In this document: positions 48,696-56,400 of the stretch, piece after piece
Layout of the letters: each line of letters starts with the position of its first letter
Numbering within the stretch: the first letter of the stretch is position 1
Source of the DNA: Planctomyces sp.
Lineage (GTDB): Bacteria > Planctomycetota > Planctomycetia > Planctomycetales > Planctomycetaceae
Reading direction: 5' to 3'
DNA: 56,400 nt
Assembly (NCBI GenBank): GCA_013822855.1
Contig: PNLE01000004.1
Coordinates: forward strand, 1-56,400
Program-made: the position numbers and the translations under genes
The notes under the pieces: generated by a model
The model's input: only the letters and a program-made list of their open reading frames with translations
The model's database searches: none
What the model was told of the DNA's origin: nothing

Positions 48696-48744
48696 AACCG
48701 GCCGCTTGGAGAATTCCTCCAAGCGGCCGGTTTCATTTTTTTTA
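48696..48744 (+). terminator. strong intrinsic terminator after pilin gene
   Basis: A perfect 16-bp stem (AACCGGCCGCTTGGAG with its complement), 5-nt loop, then TCATTTTTTTT. Located 47 bp beyond the pilin stop. Confidence 0.95.
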
Positions 48745-48798
48745 GAGCTTCCACGTGTTTCCCGTGAATCGTGGATGGGAAATCCCGAAGCCAGATTC

Positions 48799-49722
48799 TC
48801 AGGCCAGCGCCTGCGACCAATCGAATGCGAGGTCGAGTTGGGGAGCGCTGTGGGTGATGGCGCCCACGCTGATACGATCGACCCCGGTCGCGGCGATCTC
48901 GGCCACGGTGGCAAGGGTGACGCCGCCGGAGGCTTCCAGCAGGATGTGCGGCGCGTGGGTGTCGCGATAGGCGACCGCTTCCGCGAGCTGGGCCGTCGTC
49001 ATGTTGTCCAGGAGGACGATCTGGGGCGATCCCGCGAAGGCGTCGACCATCTGCTCCAATGTGTCGACCTCGACTTCGATATCGATGTCCGATCCCGGTG
49101 CGCCGGAGGTCTGCCCCAACTTGCGGCGGGTGTGGGCGATGGCCTCGGCGATGGAACCGGTGGGTTGCCAGGCGGCGAGGTGGTTGTCCTTGATGAGGAC
49201 ACCATCGTGCAGGCCCATGCGATGGTTGTGCCCGCCGCCGCAACGGACGGCGTACTTGGCCAGGATGCGGTAGCCGGGGAGCGTCTTGCGGGTGTCCAGG
49301 ATTTTGGCCTTGGTGCGCCCGGTCCGGGATCCCCGTGCGGCTGCCACGAATTGGCTGGTGAGCGTGGCGATGCCGCTGAGGTGGGTGAGAAAGTTGAGCA
49401 TGGTCCGCTCGCCGGTGAGGAGTGTGCCGACCGGACCGGTGACATTCGCGACGACCTGACCCGCCGTCAGTGAGTCGCCATCGCGAGCCAAGGCTTCCCA
49501 TTGCACCGCAGGATCCATCTGCCGGTACATCAGCTCGCCGACGGGCATGCCGGAGAGAAATCCCGGCTTCCGGGCAACGACCTGCACGGTGGCTCTTAAC
49601 TGTGGGTCGATCAATCCCTGGCAGGTGAGATCGCCCCGTTCGCCGAGGTCTTCCTGCAGGCCGAGTTGAATGAGCCGCAAAGCGGCGGCGTGTTCGAGGG
49701 GGCCGAAGGAAGAGGCAGACAT
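48799..49722 (-). CDS. nadC: nicotinate-nucleotide pyrophosphorylase (quinolinate phosphoribosyltransferase)
   Basis: 307 residues. It converts quinolinate and PRPP to nicotinate mononucleotide in NAD synthesis. Motifs: LQEDLGERGDLTCQGL, ERTMLNFLTHLSGIAT, KILDTRKTLPGYRILAKYAVRCGGGHNHRMGLHDGVLIKDNH, EVEVDTLEQ, and LLEASGGVTLATVAEIAATGVDRISVGAITHS. ATG 49722 begins the family N-terminus; long upstream extension frames are excluded. It is divergent from the zinc-ribbon-like gene; no nadA/nadB in view. Confidence 0.97.
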   Translation of the reverse strand: MSASSFGPLEHAAALRLIQLGLQEDLGERGDLTCQGLIDPQLRATVQVVARKPGFLSGMPVGELMYRQMDPAVQWEALARDGDSLTAGQVVANVTGPVGTLLTGERTMLNFLTHLSGIATLTSQFVAAARGSRTGRTKAKILDTRKTLPGYRILAKYAVRCGGGHNHRMGLHDGVLIKDNHLAAWQPTGSIAEAIAHTRRKLGQTSGAPGSDIDIEVEVDTLEQMVDAFAGSPQIVLLDNMTTAQLAEAVAYRDTHAPHILLEASGGVTLATVAEIAATGVDRISVGAITHSAPQLDLAFDWSQALA

Positions 49723-49992
49723 GGTGCGGTGCCGATCGTGGGGAAGCGAGTGGAGTTGATAGCTCAAAGTGTAATCGTTCGGGGCCTTCCATTGCGCTCT
49801 GATGGAGAGGCGGGTCCCCACGGGCAGTGCCAATGCTTTTCCTTGCCGTGCCGTGGGTGGAGATTGGCGTGAGCCGCACACTGAGGAGACTTTTTCGTTA
49901 GTCGTGTCTTCAACCGCTACGCTTGCAGCGAACTGTTCGCCAGTGGTGAATCGATGCTGGATTTGAACGCCGATGTTGCCGGAGGTTTCCCG

Positions 49993-50235
49993 ATGAGTTT
50001 CGTTCAATCCTTGGCGAAGCGTCTCTTTCCCGCGAGTTGGATGACGGCGATGGAGGAAGAGTCGCGCACGTGGGCGATGCGGTGTCCCTGCGGGGTTTAC
50101 ACATCGATCTGGGAGATGGGGGGCATTCGCTACAAGGCTTCGGGCCAGCCACACCGCTATGGCCGTTGCCGTGAATGTGGCAAGACGTTCTGGGGTCAGT
50201 TGGAACACCGGGCGGATCTGCTGTCGCGCGAGTGA
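49993..50235 (+). CDS. small zinc-ribbon-like protein
   Basis: 80 residues. Two Cys pairs, MRCPCGVYTSIWE and YGRCRECGKTFWG, are spaced as in a rubredoxin-type zinc ribbon. The family is not known to me. GGAGG seven bases before ATG 49993 is a strong ribosome site and decides the start over an upstream in-frame ATG. It is followed 174 bp later by the secretin-like gene in the same direction. Confidence 0.7.
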   Translation: MSFVQSLAKRLFPASWMTAMEEESRTWAMRCPCGVYTSIWEMGGIRYKASGQPHRYGRCRECGKTFWGQLEHRADLLSRE

Positions 50236-50408
50236 GCCGAAATCGGTTGGTCACATAGGCTGCCCTAGGGTTACCCACAATTGGCGCGATCTGTGTTCTC
50301 GGAGAATCGGTGCCGAGGATTAGTAGACGCCCTCTTGAGATCTGGTTTCCGATCGCTTTAGCATTCACGACCGTAGCCACTGGGAACGAACATCGAAGGA
50401 GCAGTCTC

Positions 50409-51197
50409 ATGCGCGGAATATCACTCGCTGGATTGATCGTATTGGCCACACTGTCGGGGTCGGTCGTTGCTCAACCCCCTGCGGCGGTGCCGCCGTTCGC
50501 TGGCGGTGAAGCGCCGAGGGTGAATGAATTCGTGCGTCCGCTCCATTCCCACGCTTCGACCTCCCAGCATTCGGAGGGAGCCGTCCCTACCGAAGCGTTT
50601 CCCACACAATTTGTGCGGGTTCAGGTCAAGATCATCGCCCTGCACAAGAGCCAGGTCGGGGAGGGAGTCGTTCCCAAGGACGAGGCCAAATCCGAGCTGC
50701 TCTTTCCTTCAATGGAGCGGTTGAAGCAGTTGGAGGAATCCGGAAGCGCCACATCGATCACGCGGGCGGAGGTCGTCACGGGAAGCGGCCTCGAGGCTTC
50801 GTGGCAGGATGGCGAGGCGATGCTGGTGCCGGTCGGACGCACCCAGAACGGCTTTACACGCAGTGGCCGGGAAGGTGTCCCCGTACCGAGCATGGCGGTG
50901 AACTACCAGCAGGAACGCGTCGGCACGATGATCCGCGTCACGCCGCGGATTCATGGGGAGACCATCGTGGCCAACCTGACGTTGGAACAATCGGTCGTCC
51001 CGCCGTTTGAACTGAAGGAGCCGGATGCGACCGCGGCTCCTCAGCCGCTCCAGCGCACCCACACGGTGAAAAGCACGGTCCCCCTGAGGCCCGGTGCTCC
51101 GCTGATCGTGGGGGGCTATCAGTCGATCTCGCTCAAAAACGGTCAGCCCACCGAGACGTTCCACGTCGTGGTGATGTCGGCCCAGATTCTGCCGTGA
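50409..51197 (+). CDS. secretin-like (GspD C-terminal) exported protein
   Basis: 262 residues. A signal peptide (MRGISLAGLIVLATLSGSVVAQ, AxA-type site) is followed by a Pro/His-rich stretch. FVRVQVKIIALHKSQV, RVGTMIRVTPRIHGETIVANLTLEQS and TVPLRPGAPLIVGGYQSI...TFHVVVMSAQIL match the beta-rich C-terminal secretin core (IxV-x-P-x-I and the (V/L)-GG-(L/Y) near the end). It is much shorter than a full GspD (no N-domains), so it may be a stand-alone secretin-fold protein. AAGGAG eight bases before ATG 50409 decides the start. A terminator-like repeat follows. Confidence 0.7.
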   Translation: MRGISLAGLIVLATLSGSVVAQPPAAVPPFAGGEAPRVNEFVRPLHSHASTSQHSEGAVPTEAFPTQFVRVQVKIIALHKSQVGEGVVPKDEAKSELLFPSMERLKQLEESGSATSITRAEVVTGSGLEASWQDGEAMLVPVGRTQNGFTRSGREGVPVPSMAVNYQQERVGTMIRVTPRIHGETIVANLTLEQSVVPPFELKEPDATAAPQPLQRTHTVKSTVPLRPGAPLIVGGYQSISLKNGQPTETFHVVVMSAQILP

Positions 51198-51206
51198 GGA
51201 ATTCCG

Positions 51207-51237
51207 GGCGAGCGGTGGGTGTCAACCCACTGTTTCT
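51207..51237 (+). repeat. 31-bp dispersed repeat, copy 2, terminator-like
   Basis: Exact match (inverted relative to the window) of 8315-8345. Here GTGGGT-GTCA-ACCCAC is followed by TGTTTCTT and starts 10 bp after the secretin-like stop codon, so it may serve as a transcription terminator. Confidence 0.85.
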
Positions 51238-51329
51238 TCGTGCGAGCCGCTAGCCATGATCAACAATTGAAGCCGGTGCATTCCGAGGACTTCATACTTG
51301 CTAATTAAATGCATACCTATACTCCCGCA

Positions 51330-51671
51330 CTACTGGTTCCTGGCAAGATTGTGGAATTCGTCGACGGGATGGCCTTCGCCGACATTGGGGGTCCAGTCGA
51401 AGAGCTGGCCTTGGTCGTCGAAGACGTAACAGGAGGGGCCGGAGGGGAGTGCGGGAAACGCCATTGTCGGCCCGATGCAGACGTCATAGCGAATATCGCC
51501 CACTGGGACCGAAACCCAGTTCATCAACTGCGGCCGGCTCTGTTTGAACCCAGTGATTGTGACTTCAGCGTCGCTCGGTTTCATTCGGGAGGATTCATAC
51601 CAAACGAACCCCATGTTGACCGCGAGAATGGCCATGACAACAAGGATGGAACCGAAGATCTCTTTCTTCAT
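51330..51671 (-). CDS. small membrane-anchored hypothetical protein
   Basis: 113 residues. One N-terminal helix (KEIFGSILVVMAILAVNMGFVWY) probably anchors an extracytoplasmic domain of ~85 residues with two Cys (YDVCIGPTM, PSCYVFDD). AGAAGG upstream of ATG 51671 supports translation. No family recognised. It lies downstream of purU, same strand, 65 bp away. Confidence 0.65.
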   Translation of the reverse strand: MKKEIFGSILVVMAILAVNMGFVWYESSRMKPSDAEVTITGFKQSRPQLMNWVSVPVGDIRYDVCIGPTMAFPALPSGPSCYVFDDQGQLFDWTPNVGEGHPVDEFHNLARNQ

Positions 51672-51736
51672 GGCGAGTTCCTTCTCATGAGAAAAGATAG
51701 CGTTCAGTCATGTCACGCTTCCAAATAGTTTCCCGC

Positions 51737-52600
51737 TCACTCCACCCGCCGACGAATCACGCGTTGGAAATGCAGCTCCACTTCTCGGTCGACGACGCGG
51801 CGGACGCCTTCCAGCAGGCATTGCGGTTCGTGGTCGCTTTCGCCTTGGCGTTTGATATCGGCCAGGGGCGTGCCCGGCGGCACCGTGAAGGTGCTCTGGT
51901 GGATGATCTGGTTGCCCGCGTCGAGTTCCGGAACGATGAAGTGGACCGTCGCGCCGAAGGTCAGCATGCGGCGGGCGTAGGCGTCTTCATAGGGGTGGAA
52001 GCCGGGGAACGGCGGCAATAGGCCGTGGTGCAGATTGATGATCCGCCCCGCGAACCGCCAGCAGACATGTGGCGGCAAGACCCGCATATAGCGAGCCAGA
52101 AGTATATAGTCGACGCAGGATTCATCGAGGACCTGAATGAAGCGATTGTAGTCCGGCTCTCCCTTGGGATCGCCGATGTTCACGAAGGGGGTATCGAACT
52201 GTTCGGCGACGCCGCGGCAGGCCTCGCGGTTGCCGATCATCACAGCGGCTTCGGCCTTCAGGCGGCCGTCGCGGATGGCGCGGAGGATCGCCAGGGCCGG
52301 TTCCGCCCGGTAGGTCGTGCAGATGGCCAGACGCGGCGGGGCGGGGCGCTCGTCCCGGCTCCAGACGCGGATGCCGAGCTGCTTCAGTTCGCCGATCTGC
52401 CGCATGGCTTCACGGAGTTTCACGACCGAGGCGCTGTCGCCGGGCCATTCGATGCGGAGGTGCATGGCGAAGAGACGTTCGGCGTCGTGGTCGAACATCT
52501 GGATTTCATGGATGTTCGCACCGGCGCCGGTCACATGGTGAACGATCGGATCGGCGAGGCCGACATTGTCGGGTCCGACGGCGGTGATGACGACTTGCAT
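51737..52600 (-). CDS. purU: formyltetrahydrofolate deformylase
   Basis: 287 residues. An N-terminal ACT domain (VVITAVGPDNVGLADPIVHHVTGAGANIHEIQMFD) and a formyltransferase-fold C-terminus are the PurU arrangement. Catalytic Asn/His/Asp are visible: INLHHGLLPPFPG (Asn and His) and VPELDAGNQIIHQ (Asp). It releases formate from 10-formyl-THF, balancing one-carbon units for purine synthesis. The H-G rather than the more common H-S after the catalytic His is a modest variation. Start ATG 52600, no clear ribosome site. Confidence 0.9.
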   Translation of the reverse strand: MQVVITAVGPDNVGLADPIVHHVTGAGANIHEIQMFDHDAERLFAMHLRIEWPGDSASVVKLREAMRQIGELKQLGIRVWSRDERPAPPRLAICTTYRAEPALAILRAIRDGRLKAEAAVMIGNREACRGVAEQFDTPFVNIGDPKGEPDYNRFIQVLDESCVDYILLARYMRVLPPHVCWRFAGRIINLHHGLLPPFPGFHPYEDAYARRMLTFGATVHFIVPELDAGNQIIHQSTFTVPPGTPLADIKRQGESDHEPQCLLEGVRRVVDREVELHFQRVIRRRVE

Positions 52601-52710
52601 GGGGGGGCCAGAGAGTAGAGGGTAGAAAGTGGAGAGTTGAGAAGAGTCGCGCCGCGAGGATTGATTTTACGACCAACAACTTCCCACCCACAACCATCAA
52701 CTCCCCACCG

Positions 52711-53934
52711 TCACTTCCTCGCCTCCCACTCCTCAAAGTAAACATGTGGCTGTGTCTTTCGCCAGAGGGCGAGGGCCTTGCCCACGTGGCTGAAGAAGGT
52801 GTAGCTGCCGAGGATTTCGGCGTCGGTCTGGGCGTTCGTGGTGGCGATGACCCAGTCGGCGGCCTTCAGGATCTGTTCGCGCGGAGGGTGGAGTTCTTTC
52901 GGGGCGATGGCCAGCCATTCGAGGTGGTGGCCGGTGGCGATGACCTTCTTGTAAAGCTCGTCGTCCACGGGATTCTTGAGTGCGGCGGCACCATCGGACC
53001 AGTTGGAGGGCCAGTGGCCATCCTCCATCTGCGAGACGGTGATCTGATCGCGGATGAACTCCAAGTGTTTCCAGGCGAGGTCCCGACCGGCAGGGGAGAG
53101 GATCTTGTATTCGTCATCCAGCCGGATGAGCAGCATCAGCGAATAGACGCGGTGGGTGCCGGTACAGACTCCGAACCGTTGGTGGCCGCGAACCAGACGC
53201 TCGGCGAGGAGGTCGAAATCGATCTTTCGGCCCTGCCCGTTGGTCCACTGGTTGACGGGGGCCAGCCAGAGGCCGAAGGCCATGGCCGACCATTCGACTT
53301 CGACCTCGTCGACATGGAAGTCGAGCAGCGATTGGCGGAGGACGTCGCCGATGTTCCGCTGTTTGCCGCCGGGAAGGAAGACGGGCTCGTGGAGCGAGAC
53401 GCCGGCTTCCGTGAGGGAGGCGAGCCAGTGGTCGTGATGGACGGAGGCGCAGGCTTCCTTGCCCCAGCGGATGGCGACGCCATCGGGACGGTCTTCGAGG
53501 ATCGGCTTGATCTTCTCGCCCCAAGAGGCGAGGAACTGGCCGTGGTTGGTGAGGAATTCCTTCATCTGCTCGCCGCTCATGACGGCGGGGTCTTTGAACT
53601 TGGCGTGGATCGACCACGTGCGCAGCGCGTGCTCGACGTAGTTGGCCTTGAGCGATTCCTTGGGAAAGCGCGGCTGGATCTTGGCGAGAACCTGGGCGAG
53701 TTCCTCGTCGCTGACGACTTCGGGATCGTCGTAGAGGGGGGAGATCGACAGCGGCTCAGTACGCGGGGGCACGGGGACGCTGGGCACTGCGAGGAGTGGC
53801 GACGAGTCGTGCCGCAGTGGAGCCGCGGGGGAGTAGGCCCAGGCCAGGGAGGTCGCCAGCAGAATGGCCGCAGCGAGCTGGGTCAGCCCGACGGTCATCC
53901 AGAATCGAGATCGCGCTGCCGGATGGCGAGGCAT
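52711..53934 (-). CDS. exported hypothetical protein, possible alpha/alpha-toroid fold
   Basis: 407 residues. A Tat-less signal-like N-terminus (RFWMTVGLTQLAAAILLATSLAWA) suggests export or membrane anchoring. The rest is helical with QMEDGHWPSNWSDGAAAL, a Q-x-x-D-G-x-W motif of alpha/alpha toroids (prenyltransferase/terpene-cyclase-like), and repeated helix pairs. It is not a recognised enzyme. ATG 53934 is preferred to a TTG further upstream. It follows the GT-C-like gene by 97 bp, probably in one transcript. Confidence 0.7.
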   Translation of the reverse strand: MPRHPAARSRFWMTVGLTQLAAAILLATSLAWAYSPAAPLRHDSSPLLAVPSVPVPPRTEPLSISPLYDDPEVVSDEELAQVLAKIQPRFPKESLKANYVEHALRTWSIHAKFKDPAVMSGEQMKEFLTNHGQFLASWGEKIKPILEDRPDGVAIRWGKEACASVHHDHWLASLTEAGVSLHEPVFLPGGKQRNIGDVLRQSLLDFHVDEVEVEWSAMAFGLWLAPVNQWTNGQGRKIDFDLLAERLVRGHQRFGVCTGTHRVYSLMLLIRLDDEYKILSPAGRDLAWKHLEFIRDQITVSQMEDGHWPSNWSDGAAALKNPVDDELYKKVIATGHHLEWLAIAPKELHPPREQILKAADWVIATTNAQTDAEILGSYTFFSHVGKALALWRKTQPHVYFEEWEARK

Positions 53935-54031
53935 GGCTGGGTCCTGCGTGTTCGAGAGAAAGTGTTCGAGAGAGAAGGGCCGCGATGGTGAAGATGCCGG
54001 GCGGCCCGGGGATTGGTCGTGTTCCAAGCGA

Positions 54032-55696
54032 TCAGCGGTCGATCACGATGCGGCGGTTGAAGACCGCGCCGCGGGCGTCTTCGTAGACGAGTTTCCAGGC
54101 GGCTTCCTCTTTCATGCGGCGGATGAGACCGTCGCGGAATTGCTTGTCGAGGACGACGGTGTTGACGCTGTAGCGGTCGAGGATCTCGCTCCAGCCGGAA
54201 CCCATGTCGACGACGGTCAGATAGTCGCGCCAGACTTCACGCGGGGCCAGCTGAACCTGGGAGTTGACGAAGAGTTGTATGCCCGCCGGCCCGTTCGCCA
54301 GCAGATAGTCGCCCCACTCGCAGGAGTTGAAGACCTGGCCGACGGGTGGCTTCTTATGCAGGTACTCGGTGATTTCCACGGGAGCGAAATCGGAGTTGAG
54401 GCGGGTGGGTGTCGGCTGCTTGCCGTGCAGGACACGCATCCCCAGGGGGCTGAATCCAAAGAAGATCCAGACCAGCCCGACGATGATGACCGACCATTTG
54501 CCGGCCCGCGGCGAGGGGGCCTTGACCCATTTCCGGCTGGTGAGAAGCGCGTCGAGATGGAGGGCGGTCGTCCAGATCGCCACGGGGAAGAACCAGACCA
54601 ACAACCGGGTGTTCCAGCAGCCCAGGGCGGCCAGACTCAGGAGCAGCAGCAGTTCGCCCGTTGAAACGCGGCGGGGCGAGTTCCGCAGGACGGCCAGCAG
54701 GATCAGCCCCGTCACGGCGAAGAGTTGACCTTCAAAAGCTCGCAGCGTGAGCGGATTCCAATCCGTCAGGGCGGCGAGGTTGGGGTTCTGCGAGAACGTG
54801 AGGATCTCGACCCAGAGTCTCCCCTGATAGGGATTGAGCAGGGTGGCGACGGCGCAGAGCTGGGTAAGCAGCACGAGCTTCCACAGCCGGGCGTCATGCA
54901 GCACGCTGGTCAAGCGGCCGGTGCGGCGGGCGTGATCGAAGGCGCGGCCGACGATCATCGAAAGGGGGACGAGCAGACCCACGAGGAACGAGCCGTGGAG
55001 GTTGGCCCAGAGGGCGAAGAGAAGCGGCAGCTGCCACCAGACCTGCCGCGACTTGCTGGCGTTTTGCCACAGAATCAGGCTGCCGAGAAAACAGGCGAGG
55101 CCCAGAAGCTGGGGCCTGAGGATCGATAGCTCGGCATTGGTGAGCAAGAGGAAGGCCAGCCCGCAGGCACACGCCAGCAGCGTGCGGCCTGTCCGCCGGG
55201 CGATGGGAATGGCGATCAACCCCACCATGAGGGCACCGAGGATCCCGGCCAATCCTTGAAGACCCGCTCCGCCCAGGGCGCGATCCACGCCGACCAGCAC
55301 GAGATCACCCAGCCAGCTGGAGTTGATGTAGGGCATCCCTTGTGAAAGGGGCATCAAGGGTTCGGTGGAAGGGAGACCGCTGGCGAGGAGCTGCCGACCA
55401 TAGGCCAAGTGGCCCCAGAGATCGGAGTGCCAGAGGGGCTTGATCGAGAAGAACCAGAAGGCCAATCCCATGAGAGCCGTGATCGCCGCCAGTTGACGGG
55501 AGGCCCGCAGCCAGGGGGGTGTCTTGTCGGTGAGCATCGAGACATCGGCCCCGACGCGGGGATGCCCGCCGGAGGGGTCCTCGTTTCCGCCATCGGAGGA
55601 GGTCGCCAAGCTTTCGGCGGAGTCTGGGCCGGTCATAGTCGACGCATCACGCCGGGAATCGGTTTCCGAAGGCGAGGTGAGGAGGTCGACGGGCAT
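54032..55696 (-). CDS. multi-pass membrane protein, GT-C-like
   Basis: 554 residues, about 10-11 helices. It has LWHSDLWGHLAYGRQLLA in the first extracytoplasmic loop and PYINSSWLGDLVLVGV, with acidic residues where GT-C enzymes hold their catalytic site. A C-terminal soluble domain (VEITEYLHKKPPVGQVFNSCEWGDYLLANGP...VQLAPREVWRDYL) resembles the C-terminal domain seen in several planctomycete polyprenyl-sugar-dependent glycosyltransferase-like proteins. No exact family is claimed. The start at 55696 drops a charged extension of 22 residues; ribosome site weak. Confidence 0.65.
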   Translation of the reverse strand: MPVDLLTSPSETDSRRDASTMTGPDSAESLATSSDGGNEDPSGGHPRVGADVSMLTDKTPPWLRASRQLAAITALMGLAFWFFSIKPLWHSDLWGHLAYGRQLLASGLPSTEPLMPLSQGMPYINSSWLGDLVLVGVDRALGGAGLQGLAGILGALMVGLIAIPIARRTGRTLLACACGLAFLLLTNAELSILRPQLLGLACFLGSLILWQNASKSRQVWWQLPLLFALWANLHGSFLVGLLVPLSMIVGRAFDHARRTGRLTSVLHDARLWKLVLLTQLCAVATLLNPYQGRLWVEILTFSQNPNLAALTDWNPLTLRAFEGQLFAVTGLILLAVLRNSPRRVSTGELLLLLSLAALGCWNTRLLVWFFPVAIWTTALHLDALLTSRKWVKAPSPRAGKWSVIIVGLVWIFFGFSPLGMRVLHGKQPTPTRLNSDFAPVEITEYLHKKPPVGQVFNSCEWGDYLLANGPAGIQLFVNSQVQLAPREVWRDYLTVVDMGSGWSEILDRYSVNTVVLDKQFRDGLIRRMKEEAAWKLVYEDARGAVFNRRIVIDR

Positions 55697-56033
55697 GGCG
55701 GGAGTCCTTGGTCGAAGACGGAAAGTGCGGCTTCCGCGCCCAGGTCGCCCCAAAGCGCGCAATCCAACACTGCCAACTTACGTTTCCAATCGACCCTCGG
55801 GGGAGGCTTGTTGCGGGAATGCCACAGTTGACCGGGCCGGTTGATCCGGTCGTGCCGGTTCTACCGATGGGCCGGGCCGGGGAGTCGGATGTAACTCCAT
55901 TGATTGGGCACGAATTCCTGATGCCGTTCGGAGTGTGGGCAGCGCGATTTGCGAGTGAGGGAAGAGATTGAACCCCGGCGGTTTCCGGGTATTCTCGCTG
56001 TGGGTTTGATCCGAGAGTCACCAGCTTGCCGTC
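55697..56033. other. intergenic region, nothing identified
   Basis: Divergent gene starts flank it. No gene, repeat or RNA seen; it should hold the promoter of the GT-C-like operon. Confidence 0.4.
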
Positions 56034-56276
56034 ATGAAACACTTGTGTGCCACCGAGAAGGAATTGCCTGAGATCCTTGTTTGGGAGGGTTCATTTCCTT
56101 CTTTGAACGAGGATCAGCAATCGCTGTGTGTCGCCTTGCATCGCAATCGGGGACCCATGGGTGAAGTGGAATTGTCTTCATTTCTGAATTGCACGGTCAA
56201 AGATCTCAGAGATATCCAACGCGGTGTTCACGGCATTCTTGTGGATTCATCGACACGAGAATACTGGGTAAAGTAA
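56034..56276 (+). CDS. small hypothetical protein
   Basis: 80 residues, soluble. NEDQQSLCVALHRNRGPMGEVELSSFLNCTVKDLRDIQRGVHGILVDS looks like a small winged-helix-type module. No family recognised. It is AT-richer than neighbours. No ribosome site before ATG 56034, so it may be spurious. Confidence 0.4.
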   Translation: MKHLCATEKELPEILVWEGSFPSLNEDQQSLCVALHRNRGPMGEVELSSFLNCTVKDLRDIQRGVHGILVDSSTREYWVK

Positions 56277-56400
56277 TAGCCGGTGACCGCATAATGGCGG
56301 GCTGATCTGACGATTTCCGAGAATCTTTGGAGTGTTGTTGAAGGAGGCTCCTTCCTTTGGTTCACGGTTCGCTTCGTGCCGTTGTTGGGAGTTAAACTCG

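Overview
The window looks like chromosomal DNA of a planctomycete (phylum Planctomycetota, probably the Planctomycetia). This is inference from gene content, not from a marker gene. The signs are: high-GC genes with long AT-richer intergenic stretches; many lipoproteins and large membrane proteins of planctomycete type; a fused ResB/CcsA cytochrome c biogenesis protein; a DUF2617-type protein; a formaldehyde-activating-enzyme homologue (tetrahydromethanopterin C1 chemistry is a known planctomycete trait); Lys/Ala/Pro-rich histone-H1-like sequence; a relic of a HINT-type polymorphic toxin; and a Flp-like pilin. I see no rRNA, tRNA, CRISPR array, transposase or phage gene.

Layout. 0-3 kb (minus strand): a GspE/PilB-type ATPase with an unusual secreted/membrane N-terminus, a CvpA-like membrane protein, and a possible gene running off the left edge. 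3.3-6.7 kb (plus): an Nramp-like transporter with an inserted EF-hand-like loop and a lipoprotein with a formylglycine-generating-enzyme (FGE) domain. 6.7-8.4 kb is a small accessory island: a broken HINT fragment, an AT-rich SUKH (SMI1/KNR4) immunity-type gene, and a dense cluster of GTGGGTT hairpin repeats, including a MITE-like element. 8.4-19.6 kb is housekeeping: a sigma-54 activator with an altered GAFTGA loop, an Fsr-like MFS exporter, an H1-like protein, an aspartate-type aminotransferase, DAHP synthase, an unrecognised protein, a DUF2617-like protein, an FtsQ/POTRA-like protein and a Dabb protein.

19.7-36.1 kb (minus) is a complete 14-subunit NADH:quinone oxidoreductase (complex I) operon, nuoA to nuoN, with nuoC and nuoD separate. 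Several junctions overlap by 4-10 bp, and a good sigma-70-type promoter lies upstream of nuoA. Two non-nuo genes sit inside it: a four-helix-bundle (S23/IVP-like) protein between nuoF and nuoG, and an 89-residue protein between nuoE and nuoF.

36.8-42.1 kb: purQ, the Fae homologue with an H1-like tail, a TPR protein, a small unknown and a GT-C-type membrane glycosyltransferase. 42.2-47.3 kb (minus): the fused cytochrome c biogenesis protein and a two-domain lipoprotein. 48.3-51.2 kb: a Flp-like pilin with a very strong terminator, nadC, a zinc-ribbon-like small protein and a short secretin-like protein. 51.3-55.7 kb (minus): a small membrane-anchored protein, purU, an alpha/alpha-toroid-like protein and a polytopic GT-C-like protein. 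A small unknown lies near the right edge.

How the genes may fit together: complex I and cytochrome c maturation serve aerobic respiration. Fae-like, PurU and PurQ touch C1/folate and purine metabolism. The GspE-type ATPase, the secretin-like protein and the Flp-like pilin could all belong to type II/IV-secretion machinery, although they are not adjacent. I do not see a clear-cut new multi-gene system. The most unusual items are the catalytic-His-less Fae homologue with a histone-like tail, the GTGGGTT repeat family with an exact 31-bp copy 43 kb away, the four-helix-bundle gene inside nuo, and the EF-hand inserted in an Nramp-like transporter.
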